This document shows, one piece after another, positions 35,461 through 45,356 of a stretch of DNA of 64,000 bases. The stretch comes from Posidonia oceanica (lineage: Eukaryota > Streptophyta > Magnoliopsida > Alismatales > Posidoniaceae). The stretch is taken from the NCBI GenBank assembly GCA_037176725.1, contig JAZBRS010000029.1, positions 119,445,001 to 119,509,000 on the forward strand, read 5' to 3'. The notes under the pieces were generated by a model that saw only the letters and a program-made list of their open reading frames with translations, did not search any database and was not told the origin of the DNA. The translations under genes were made by a program, and so were the position numbers. Every line of letters begins with the position of its first letter. Within the stretch, counting starts at the first letter, position 1.

Positions 35461-36300
35461 ATCACTTCTAATTCAGTTATCAAGCATTGTTTATTCATTC
35501 ATTTCATACTTGTTTCTTTTTTACTATATAAGAGTTTAAATGGATGTATCTTCAACAAAGTTTTATCAAAACAAAAAGTGATTATTAAAGAACATCAACC
35601 ATCAAAATCAGATGAATTGTACTAATCTTGCTCAAATCAAAAATAGATGAGGCTTGAGAAAGAAAAAAAGGAGAGACGGATGATTTCACGTAAGATTAAG
35701 AATGCTTCTCATTTCTACAAGAAAGAGAGACAGAGAGAATGGAACTTTGGCTTCTTCCTTTCAAACATCCAAGCAGCTGTTTACCAAAAAAAAAAAAAAA
35801 CATCCAAGCAGCACCGGAGAACACAGGCCAAGCAGCACCGGATTTTTTGGGTTGTGGGATGTCCCTTCATTGGGCACCGGTTTTTTTTATTTGAATCAAA
35901 TGATTTGATCCAGCTCCGGTGGAATCGAACTCAAAGTCTCAAACACCTCTCGATTTTCTCCTGTAAAATGATGACAGAGTTGAAAACAGATAGAAGAAAA
36001 AACATCATCAGACCTCGATAGTTTTCATATTTTGTTACATCTATTCTAAAAAAAATCACCTGGAAAACCAGATCAAACAACACAAGCACAAGAACAATAA
36101 GGAGATGAACAGAACAAAAAATTAGGGATCTTTAACAAAAAAAAAACCCATCCCATGTACACCACTTCCGACCACCTCCATCCCCTCAGACCTCACCACC
36201 ACCACTACCACGCTCACCTCCAAGAACACCCATCATCCACTCTTCCTCCTCCTCCTCATCATCCCACACCATCTCCTCCTCCACCGCCATCCCCACCAGC

Positions 36301-36651
36301 GCCGCGGGGGACACTCCACTGACATCGATGTTCGGCACCGTCCATCACTGCACGTCCGCCACCACAGGGGAGTCCTACATCGTCAAGTCCGTCGACAAGT
36401 CCACCATCTCCGACACAGTCGACCGCGACCTCGTCAACAAGGCGGCCAAGTTCACGTAGATGGTGACCGGTCACCCGAATGTCATCGGCCTACACCGCGT
36501 CTTCGAAGATGACTCCTCCATCCACCTCGTTCTTGACCTCTGCCCCGGCCCCGATCTCCACACCCGCATCATCACCAAAACCCTCTCGGAGTCAACGGCC
36601 GCGGGCTTGATGCGGGCCCTGATGGAGGAGTCATCCTTCGCTGTGATTTAA
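36301..36651 (+). pseudogene. captured protein-kinase fragment (PEPC kinase/CDPK-like)
   Basis: One plus-strand frame, interrupted by a single TAG at about 36457, reads MFGTVHHCTSATTGESYIVK then SVDKSTISDTVDRDLV and HPNVIGLHRVFEDD, SIHLVLDLCPGPDLHTRI and LSESTAAGLMRALME. This is the N-lobe of a Ser/Thr kinase: the end of the glycine loop (FGTV), the ATP-binding lysine (IVK), the HPN-I...VFED strand and the hinge. The order fits the PEPC kinase/CDPK group. The fragment stops before the catalytic HRD and DFG motifs, so it cannot be a kinase. GC-rich codons contrast with the AT-rich surroundings, as expected for a captured genomic piece. The Ser/Pro-rich text at 36157-36300 may be captured as well. 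Confidence 0.8.
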
Positions 36652-36945
36652 CTGCAATCATCCATTGCTTGGGAGTCTTACGACCGACATCTTTCTCTTC
36701 TGTTTTGTTGTTTTACTAGTGGCTGTAACTTGTTTTTTTTTTTTTTCTTCTGTTTGTCGTTTGCTCTTCTTTTCCTTGCTCCCGGCGTACAAGGTGGTCC
36801 ACATTCAAGCTTCATTATTAATATATCATATTAGCTATTGCTTGAAAAACAAAAAAAAAAAACAGCAACATGGCCGATCTCTTTTTCTCGATGGGTGCAT
36901 GGATAATGTTGGGAATTATTCTCGATTTGGAATGTAGTGTGGGTC

Positions 36946-37149
36946 TTAAGTGAGGTCATTTTGGAAAGTTGGGAAGTAGTAGAGGCCAGGAGGGAGGCAT
37001 GTCTCCTCTCCGAGGCCAGAGGACGTGAAGGTCTTGGCCATGAAGTCGACGCTTTCCTTGTCGTAGCTGTTGATGAGTGAGAGATGCTCGGTGTAGTGGG
37101 AGTATGGAACTCTGAGGTGGCAGCTGGAACAGTTGCCGTGTGTCACCAC
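36946..37149 (-). pseudogene. captured 3-ketoacyl-CoA synthase (KCS) fragment
   Basis: The minus-strand frame reads LRVPYSHYTEHLSLINSYDK, then ESVDFMAKTFTSSGLGEETCLPP. The string RVPxSxxxEHL...SGLGEETCLPP is diagnostic for the FAE1/CUT1/RppA domain of plant 3-ketoacyl-CoA synthases, which condense malonyl-CoA with long acyl-CoAs in the ER for wax and sphingolipid synthesis. Only about 45 residues of a ~500-residue enzyme are present. The catalytic Cys-His-Asn region is missing, so it is a non-functional fragment. Upstream on the minus strand (37150-37250) is GC-rich low-complexity sequence with a ~51-bp repeat (cgggtggtgac). Confidence 0.78.
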
Positions 37150-37631
37150 CCGTCGCTGCCTCTATCCACAACCGTTGGAACAACCGCCGCCCGTCACCAC
37201 CCGCCGCTGCCTCCGACTTGGCGGCAGAGTCAGAGGTAGCAGTAGCCACTAGGAAGGTGGAGATCGACAGGAAGTGGGAGAAGAAGAAGAAGAAGAAGGG
37301 ACTCGCGCCGGCTTTTTTGATGCCATTGCTGTTGGGTGTTTTGGTTTTCGGTGGAGAAGAAGAAGGGATTTAGTGGGAGAAGAAGAAGGGAAGGAAGTGG
37401 GTGGATTTTTTGGGTTTTGTTTAACATGGGATGCAATGGATAATAAGTGGGGTGTAGTTTTCGGTAAAACTTTTTTGATTTAGAGATTCAAAAATTACAA
37501 AACCACTGATTTCTACTACTTGTGGTTTGTGGTTTTATTTTTTCTTTAAGATATGTGATGGAATGATAGATGGTTTAGATGAAGCCTCATCTAAGAGGTA
37601 TGATAAGGTAAGATGTAGCAGATCCCTCCCC

Positions 37632-37673
<42 letters not shown>

Positions 37674-37674
<1 letters not shown>

Positions 37675-38234
37675 TCATAATGGTATTTATATGTCTTGTT
37701 TGTGGTTTGTGTTTATACTTATGTTTAGAATGATATATCTTTTGCTATGCATAATGTACATGAATTTTCTTTGTAGTATTCTTTTTACCCATACTTAATG
37801 TTAGAGGAAGTATATTGAATATCTTTTATTCCTATCATATAATTGAATATCTTTTATTGAATGATAATTATTGATTCTCATGCTTATCTTTTATTCATAT
37901 CTTTTGATAATGTTTTTGTTTATATTGTTTTAATCTTTGGTTTTACACCATCTATTCGTTTTGCTTATGACAAAGGGAGAGAGGGATAGGTATTCCAAAG
38001 TTATTTTTGAGCTTATCATGTTAATTTGAGTTAAGTGGATGATTGAGTCAAACTTGAACATATTTGTGTTTAATTTGAATTATATCTTTTTGATGCTCTT
38101 TTATTGTACTCGTATAGTATAGTTAGGGGGAGCAATAATGTTTTTTATTAACATATTTAATACATGTTCCAAGGTAGAGCTATTTCCATAGCTTTTAAAT
38201 ATTTATAATTTTATCATCATCAAAAAGGAGAGAT
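37674..38234 (+). other. copia C 3' interior and polypurine tract
   Basis: AT-rich remainder of the copia C interior. Ends in CATCAAAAAGGAGAGA (about 38218-38233), the polypurine tract, directly before the 3' LTR. A gggggagc word at 38127-38134 may be a further polypurine tract. No gene. Confidence 0.65.
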
Positions 38235-39332
38235 TATTGCTTAAATTAGCTTCATCTTAATTTTGATGATAACAAAATATATTTGTGTGCTAACCTTTCT
38301 TAATAGGTAAGGAAGAGTTCTTATGATCCCTGACAAAAGAAGAAGGCGAAATGGTCAAGAATGATATCTCATGGTAATTTAAGTCGACTTAAGTCAAACT
38401 TAAGTTGAATCATTTGAAGATAGGAAATCAAGTTCTTATTGTAATTGTACTTCATATAAATGTATTTTATTATATTCTAGGAACTTGTAATATTCTCCCA
38501 AATACCCTTATAGTGCATTAGGATATTCACCAAAGTCCTAAACCCAATCATTCATTAATTACATTTCTTAATAGAACTTTTGAGGGCATTTTAACATACC
38601 GAATTAGTTTCGGTATATCGAAATCTAGACTTACAGTGATTTAGAACCAAAAATCAATTCGACATATCAAATTTATTTCGATTTATCGAATTGTCTAACA
38701 GTTGTGACAATTATGAGTCATTTAATCTACCGAATGAATTTCAATCTATCAAATGACTAACCGTTGAACACTTTTTATGACCATTAAACCAACGTTCAAT
38801 ACCACTCTTTGACCTATAAATCTTCACCCATTAACATTCATTTGAAACAATACTCTATGCTATTCATTCCTATCGTTTGAGGAGAATTTCCAAGAACTTC
38901 TCACACACCATTTAAGTCATAATAAGTTATTCATTGTCTATTCATAAAAAATCTACTTGCTCAATTGTATATTTGAGAGATATAAAAAAAATTTAAAATT
39001 GTAATACAAACTTCTCCGATTGTAAGAATAAAAAACCATGAATTTTGCAGAAATTTGACGAAATTTTCGTCAAGTGTAAAAGCAACATCTTATCTCAAAA
39101 TTAAGATCAATGTAGAAATTTCTCAAGAGATTCTTAAAAAATAGACTAAACCGGAGAGACCGAACCACTATAAGCTTATCTTGTTCTCAAAATCTCACAT
39201 TTTTCTTTGTATACTAATAGTTCAACTCCATTACTTGAATTATTTGCTTGTATTTGTTAATCAAGTTTTTAATTAAATAATTATCCTTAATTCTCTGTTA
39301 ACCCCTCTCCAGAGAAACCTTAATATTTTACA
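38235..39332 (+). repeat. copia C 3' LTR
   Basis: About 1098 bp. Homologous throughout to 29813-30948 but visibly diverged: start TATTGCTTAAAT versus TGTTGGCTAAAT, and palindromic words decayed. Ends TATTTTACA, then the TATAT duplication. Confidence 0.88.
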
Positions 39333-39337
39333 TATAT

Positions 39338-39842
39338 ATGCTTTACTAGTTTGATTTATGTTATATAATGCTTGCAAATTCTGTACAAGCATTTCTATTT
39401 GGAGTAATATTGTATGCGTCCATTAGTGAAAATGCCTGCATCATCCAAAGCATCTCCTGTCACTCCGTATAACAAAGTCTTAATTTGTCCATGTACATCA
39501 TCATTAGAAAAAACAAAGAATTCTGTGGTATTTTCATTTGGGCAAATTTTAAAGAGAAATCGCCCTCGTCCTTAGCTGCCTGTATGAACAGGAGAAGCAT
39601 TACGTTGGAGCTTCTTCATGGGGAAAAGCGCACCCTAGAATCAACAAATGGAGCTTCCCCAGTGGCCTGCCAAGGTTCAGGCGTGAATGGAGACCAATAA
39701 ACCTTTGTTGTCGTAATCACACGAAAATATTGTTGTTAATTTCGACCTGCTTGTAGAAACTGAGACCTAATGCCTCCTTTTTGTATGGACGGATCAATTG
39801 TGATATAAGTAACTAACAAGTTTCTCAAGCTTTTCCCTGCAA
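39338..39842. other. NYC1 downstream flank
   Basis: Probable 3' UTR and flank of NYC1 (minus strand). No clear AATAAA on the minus strand was found close to the stop. A minus-strand frame around 39605-39735 (VYWSPFTPEPWQATGEAPF...) looks protein-like but is bounded by stops and could not be identified. Confidence 0.45.
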
Positions 39843-42800
39843 TCATGTTCCAGGAGAAACACTGCCCGAACTGGATAGGATGATGAAAGCACAGACGACA
39901 GAGAGTGAGAATACAGATACCCAAGTGTTCTCTGCATACATCTCCATGGCATCCGCGAAAGAGAACTGAGCACGACTTTCAGCCCAGTTTCGGATTCGAT
40001 CTGCCTCAGCTGCATATAGTGCCTTTCCCTGGAATAAACAAATAGCCAGGATCAGCAAAAATGGCTATAACCCCAGGGTGAATCGGCTTTAACATGTTGC
40101 AGGTACACAAAAATCTGAACTTTCAATCTTCTGCAAAGTAAGCTATTTCACCAACATTAGTACAGTGCACTAAATCAATCTGTGGTTTGTAGCTCTATAG
40201 TCTGTACTGATACCACATCCAGCAAGTAAAACATACACTGGTTTCAACTGAGCTATGATAATCTTTGGTTTCGTTTCCTAGCAAACAAACAAGCATGACT
40301 CCTTGTTGGACATTTCAATATACTTTTGGTTTTTGTTATGCACTTATGTGCAATAAACTTTATCTGTTCTGAGGTTTCTCACACTAATGGCATGTGACCT
40401 CACAGCAAACATGTTTTCTTTACCAAGTTAAGGAGACAACCTGATGGCAGACACAACTGTGAGTCGATCAAATCCAAGTAGTATGCAATGAGTGTTGGGA
40501 AAAAAATGGTAAAAGGTATCAGTCAATTGCCAAACTTACCTGGTCATCAAACCATCGACCTCGCCGAAGCCAAGCTGTAACTAATGCAATCAAGATCCGA
40601 GGAGGTGTCAAATAGTTCACTGCCTTCCCATTTCCTTTGACAACCCGCATCCTTGGAACCAATGTTCTAGCCACAGTCTCAGGTTGCTCGCAGATGATGT
40701 TGAACATTTGCTTATTTCTTAGACTTGAACCACTGCAGAATTGACAATTATCTTCATATAATAAGGTTATATGAAATAGAATGTAACTAAATCATATCTC
40801 ACGTATATCCAAATGTATATACATGGGATGCCTAAAGCAAATGCCTATGTTATCTCTGTATCTTCGAAAAATTTTGACAAGAAAACATTCACTTTTCAAA
40901 GGAACAATAAGAAGAAAATCAATAATGGTAGAAACTACCAGTCTATTTCTAGCTAAGTAATAATACAAGCATATTCTATATCAAAATTGACAAAATGCAT
41001 ATAAATTTACCTCAAGAGTAGATCAGTTAGAACCATTCCTGGAGATGCTGTATGTATCCCAACTTTGGATTGCTTGCATTCCTTTAGAAGGGATGCTTGA
41101 AGTTGCCTCAGGCCACACTTTGTTGAACCATAGCTACAAGGCAAGAACCGACAAGTTTCATGGTCTGATATAATGCAATCATTGTAACAAAATGTGTAAA
41201 GCCAATTTTAGTAAATGAACTCAACGATTGACTTGCTGTACAGCAAAACCAACCAGTTTTCAGATTTTAAAAAAAAACATGAATAAGTGAAACAGAAATC
41301 AGATGTTCTAATGTTTGTCCTCATTGCTCAGCAGTGCCAAGGTCTACCGACTAATCAAGACTTAGCAAGAGCAACTATTCAGGATACAACAAACAAACAG
41401 ATTATCTAGATAAAGGTATAACTTACACAGCTGTCAATGGGGTGCTAGAACCACCCGAACCAGCTCCATCCATGTTAAATATCTTACCCCCTTTTGCTTG
41501 GGATGCCATGACACGCATGGCCTCTTTTGTGCAGATTATTGATCCAACCAAATTTGTGGAGACAATCTATCCATTTGAAATGTAGAAATTCTAGTTAGCA
41601 GCCATGATTAGCTACACTTGTCAAATTTCAATTTTAGCAGAATTTTTTATATTCTATTCAGAACTCACAAAAAACAGAAGGGTATCAGCTACTTATAACT
41701 CAACTGTTTCTGATACATTTTATCGGATATAGCTCATTTAGAGAATCATGTATTATTATCAAGGAAATATTCATAAAAAAGGCGAACCTGAATAATATCT
41801 TCATCTGTAAACTGCAGCAATGGTCTAAAACCTTTGTTCATGCCAGCATTATTTATCTGTCAAAATGAATAATATATTTAGGAATAAAGTTGAAGAATGA
41901 TTCAGAGGGTACATTACATAAATTTAAGGTTGTAACACACATGAAAGTAGTAATGCATTTTCCTTGGAAAGACTTGTAATAATCCTATCAGGTTATTAAT
42001 ATAAAAGTTATAAGCTATAGAGTATATTGATTATGCCTTGAACTTGGGTCTCCAACCCGTTCAATCGATTGCAACATTCGACACATGTATTACGTGGAAC
42101 CAAGGCAATCCGATAAACAGATCCAATTAAGGATCCGTTTATATCATGTGTTAAGGCTAGGACATATCATATTTGATTCTTCAATCTCTATCACCACCCC
42201 TAATTCCTTATGAGAGAGAACGGTGTTAGCAGCTCTCTTTCTGTGGGATCACGCTTTTGGATTCTCTACATCTTGTACCGTTACTCTCATCATATAATGA
42301 AATCTCTCTCTCTATCTCTCTCTATCTTGAGGACGTAAACTATTCTAGTCGAATCTTGTAAATGTGTTTGTGTGTGAGCTTTTATTGTTATGTTATTTCT
42401 GTCTCGTTTGCTGTTTGATGGTTGTTTGTGCAAAAAAGACATGCTTCTCAAAAAAGTACATTACAGGCATAAAATATCAAAAAACAACTCTACAACATTC
42501 AAATAGATTTTTTAAAAGAAAACCGTAAATTTGATTAGTAATAGAAAATGCTATATACCACTTGAAGAAAAAGTAGGGGAGTAGATAAACTAGGCCAATA
42601 CATTAATCATCTACTTCAATAACATGCAAATATGTGTCCAATGTTTACAAGCAGGCCAGCCTTGCAAGTCACAAAGAGTTGCTGTTGTGTTGCCAGACTG
42701 ATATGAAATTGCAAGATGCAAATTATAATGTGGATATGTTCAGCAACTTACTAGTACAAATGAAGGTAAACATTGCAGAGAGATAATTGAGGACAAATAT

Positions 42801-44367
42801 GTTAAACCAGCAGAGCAATTTATTACATACCCATATATCTATTGAACCGAGCTCATTAATAGCAAAGCTAGACAGCTCCTTCACATCTTCAGGTTTACAA
42901 ACATCACATGCAATACCAACAACTTTAGCATGAGACATATTTTTCTTGGATTTGGCGCTTGCTCTAGAAATACCCTCCTTAAGGTTCTCTTCAAGCTCTT
43001 CTACAGTTGTATTCACAGATTCAAGGCTGTCTTCCGAAAAAAAAAGAAATGAGCTAACATGATAATTTAACAAATGAGAGAGCAAATAATAGAAAGAATG
43101 ACATGTAATGAAGTACACAAAACTTTAAAATGTCACCTTCGGGATGCAACAACAACACGATCCCCAGAACGCAGAAATTCTCTAGCAAGGGCTTTACCCA
43201 GGCCTCTAGTACTGCAAAAATAAGGGCATGTAAAAAACTGATCATCAGCAGTAACTGTCTTGCATGGAGTAAAATCATCCCTCAACTAGGGCATAGCATT
43301 TACATATGGGTAAATCATATCCATCAATAGAGTGTCAATACGTTGTTTTTCCTATATTGTTTAATCGTAAGGAACCAAAGTAAGCTCACAAATTCCATCA
43401 ATACAAATATGTCCTCTCACATGGATAAAAACAAATATTATAGTAGAAGTAGTACCTTCCGGTTATCACAACATTACGTGGTCCAGCTCTGCTGTGTTCA
43501 TCCAAAACCATATTAGCACCTATCATTGTTCCAATGATAATCCCACCTAGCCAGCTATACCATATCAGCTCATTCATCTGCTTATCCCCACCTTCGCAAG
43601 TCAATAAACCACACAGAAATTAAACAACCAAAATCAAAGCATGTCAAATTCACCTCAGGAACAGTACTATAGTAAACCCAAGAAATATTTATCAAGGAAA
43701 AGGATCCATTGGCAAACCTGACAGCTGAAACCCAATCGCAAGTATAACCCCTGTGCTCATCATGGTGACCAGGTATCTTCCTAGATGCATGGTCATCTGC
43801 CAGAAGATAGAAAACAATAATAATAATAAACTACTATTTAGAAGCAATGTTTTCTCAACTTAAAAAAAAAGAATCCCTTTAATTTTCTGATGAATCCAAT
43901 TGCAAAAAAAAAAAAAAAAAAAACCTAAAACTGAAGCAATAAGAAATCAAACAACCAAATCCACTCAATAGCCAAACTCTTACAACACGGAAGAATGACT
44001 GGCAACCTACAGTGGTGCCAAACAAACTTACGGAGAAGAAAAAGGCCTCGGCTTGCTCGACGGCCTTCTTGTACTGTCCTTCATATCTGACCTGCTGCGA
44101 CCCCAACCCCTTGACAATCATCTCCTTCAGAGCGAACAGCCCTCCCTTCCTCTTCGCCAACTTCCCTGACTGTCGCTTCTCCTCCCCCTCCCCACCGCTC
44201 TCCGACCTAAAGGACCGACAAACCTGGACAACCCGCCGGCACCTACAGACCGAAATCCCACCGAATGCCGCCGCCGCCATGTTCCTGTTGAGGACCACCA
44301 CCGGCCTGGGCGGGGCGAACTGGAACCTGCCCACGGCGGCAGAAGCAGCAGAGGCGGTCGCCGCCAT
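39843..44367 (-). CDS. NYC1: chlorophyll(ide) b reductase NYC1, chloroplastic, 10 exons
   Basis: Short-chain dehydrogenase that reduces chlorophyll b to 7-hydroxymethyl chlorophyll a in thylakoids, the first step of chlorophyll b and LHCII breakdown. Exons: 44032-44367, 43718-43796, 43456-43591, 43137-43211, 42831-43026, 41788-41856, 41427-41566, 41011-41133, 40540-40732, 39843-40028. All introns are GT-AG and phases agree, giving 510 residues, close to the ~500 usual for NYC1. Seen: Ala/Arg-rich transit-peptide-like N-terminus, membrane segments (LVTMMSTGVILAIGF, YSWLGGIIIGTMIGANMV), nucleotide-binding VVITGSTRGLGKALA, SIDIWINNAG, catalytic Ser region (NMDGAGSGGSST) with YGSTK, and a hydrophobic C-terminal helix (VSVFSLSVVCAFIIL). 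NOL, the paralogue, lacks these membrane segments. No damage seen; likely functional. Confidence 0.95.
42010..42430 (+). mobile_element. copia LTR-like insertion in NYC1 intron 5, antisense
   Basis: Plus-strand text with tcatcatataatgaaatctctctc, then ttgaggacgtaaactattc and tagtcgaatcttgtaaatg, resembles the R/U5 part of plant copia LTRs (polyA-signal-like AATGAAA, gaggacgta-x-ac, tagtcgaa). A (CT)n tract lies at 42302-42328. No coding or second LTR, so a solo or partial LTR. Edges are approximate. The splice sites on both sides are intact. Confidence 0.45.
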
Positions 44368-44392
44368 GAATCAGAAACACCAGCTTTTGCTT

Positions 44393-44432
44393 CCTTCCCT
44401 CTTCCTCTTCCTCTTCCTCTTCCTCTTCTTCT
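44393..44432 (-). repeat. (GAGGAA)n microsatellite in NYC1 5' leader
   Basis: Plus strand cttcctcttcctcttcctc; on the NYC1 sense strand a purine GAGGAA run starts about 25 bp upstream of the ATG, hence probably in the 5' UTR. Confidence 0.85.
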
Positions 44433-44593
44433 CCTGCTCCTGCTTTTTTTGTATTACTACTACTTCTTGGGACGACGGTGATTGGTGATATGATGGAAGA
44501 AAGAGAGAAAAAAAACCTGTCGGTGGTGGAGTGATCCTTGTAGCAGTGTGATTACCACACGTTTGGTTAACGCAACCCCAGCACTTCATTGTT

Positions 44594-44681
44594 CCACGTG
44601 GGTGATGCTTCCACGTCGGCGCTAGGGGGGTCGCTTTTCCGTCCCAGACCACGAAAGTGTGGTGGTGCACATCAGCACGTG
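44594..44681 (-). promoter_or_regulatory. two G-boxes upstream of NYC1
   Basis: CCACGTGG at 44594-44601 and CACGTG at 44676-44681, about 230 and 310 bp upstream of the NYC1 ATG, with a third ACGT core (CCACGTCGG) at 44611-44619. G-box/ABRE elements are bound by ABI5/ABF-type bZIP and PIF bHLH factors, which are known to activate NYC1 during senescence and seed maturation in Arabidopsis. Binding here is inferred. Confidence 0.65.
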
Positions 44682-44699
44682 GTCCGGGCTGTCTCCCAC

Positions 44700-45356
44700 A
44701 TTGTAAAATAAAAGAAAGGAAAGATTTTTTTTTTTTTTTTTGTTTCCGAAGGATAAAAGGAAGGAAAGGTTGGAACGAGAGCTCAGGGTTATCAGGAGAA
44801 AAAAAAAACTCTTTTATGACATTTCCCACGAATCCATATATATGACACATTAGATAGAATTTCTGAACATATATGCTCAGGGTTGTCAGATCATGACTCT
44901 CCAAAAAAGGAAGAATATAAGGTTTGCTAAAACGGATATTTCCCACGAATCCATATCTGACGTTAAATAGGATTCCTTGCTTTTCTATAAAATGTTTGCT
45001 TCGTGAATATAAGGTTTTGGATTGTGAGATTGTTAGATTTGTGCTACATCTTTAAGGGGTCTTTTTGTGCCTCGTTGGTGTCAATATCTAGTGGTCAAAT
45101 GGTAATTAATGAAAATGAAAATAAAAAAACTTTGCTTTCTATTTGTGCATATCATCAGAAACTATTGAAATTTGTGTGTCTGTGTCCATCACTAGAAATT
45201 AAAGAAACTAATAAAAAATTAATTATTTTGTGTATGTCAATAAATAAAAGTTAATGGAATATAAATTAAATATTTAAATATAAAATAAATATAATAGTCT
45301 CGATGTCTATTAAAAACCAACAGATATAATGTTATTTAAATAATTTATGAAATACA
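44700..45356. other. intergenic, AT-rich
   Basis: A T-tract (44726-44741), a partial repeat of tttcccacgaatccatat (44821 and 44940), and no gene. The NYC1 transcription start probably lies just before this interval. Confidence 0.5.

Larger units (their letters stand above)
33246..37633. mobile_element. 4.4-kb TIR transposon carrying gene fragments (Pack-MULE-like)
   Basis: Terminal inverted repeats of 27 bp (33246-33272 and 37607-37633) agree at 22 positions and share GGGATCTGCTACA. Both ends abut (TA)n tracts (33212-33245, 37634-37672), consistent with insertion into a TA microsatellite and a TA-rich target duplication. Subterminal hairpins lie at 33266-33296 and 37575-37594. No transposase is present. 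The left part is tandem-repeat-rich AT sequence. The right part holds GC-rich pieces of two unrelated plant genes in opposite orientations. Gene-fragment capture between long TIRs is characteristic of Pack-MULEs; the superfamily call is inferred, since the target duplication cannot be measured inside (TA)n. Confidence 0.75.
29813..39332 (+). mobile_element. copia C: gag-only sirevirus-like element with nested TIR transposon
   Basis: LTRs 29813-30948 and 38235-39332, target duplications TATAT (29808-29812 and 39333-39337; AT-rich, so less telling than the others). Initiator-Met-type primer site at 30949-30962, gag 31001-32551, then only about 1.2 kb of AT-rich internal sequence once the nested 33246-37633 transposon is removed. 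No pol domain is found, so like copia A it is non-autonomous. It lies 0.5 kb beyond the NYC1 stop codon, in convergent orientation. Confidence 0.85.

Noticed and set aside
36155..36330. Frame starting MYTTSDHLHPLRPHHHH as kinase N-terminus
   Set aside because: It is in a different frame from the kinase text and is stopped; His/Pro-rich composition from CCA/CAC repeats.
43879..44031. Extension of NYC1 exon 1 to a 162-codon ORF
   Set aside because: Sequence past 44032 follows a consensus GTAAGT donor and reads into a T-rich intron; exon 2 continues the family sequence.
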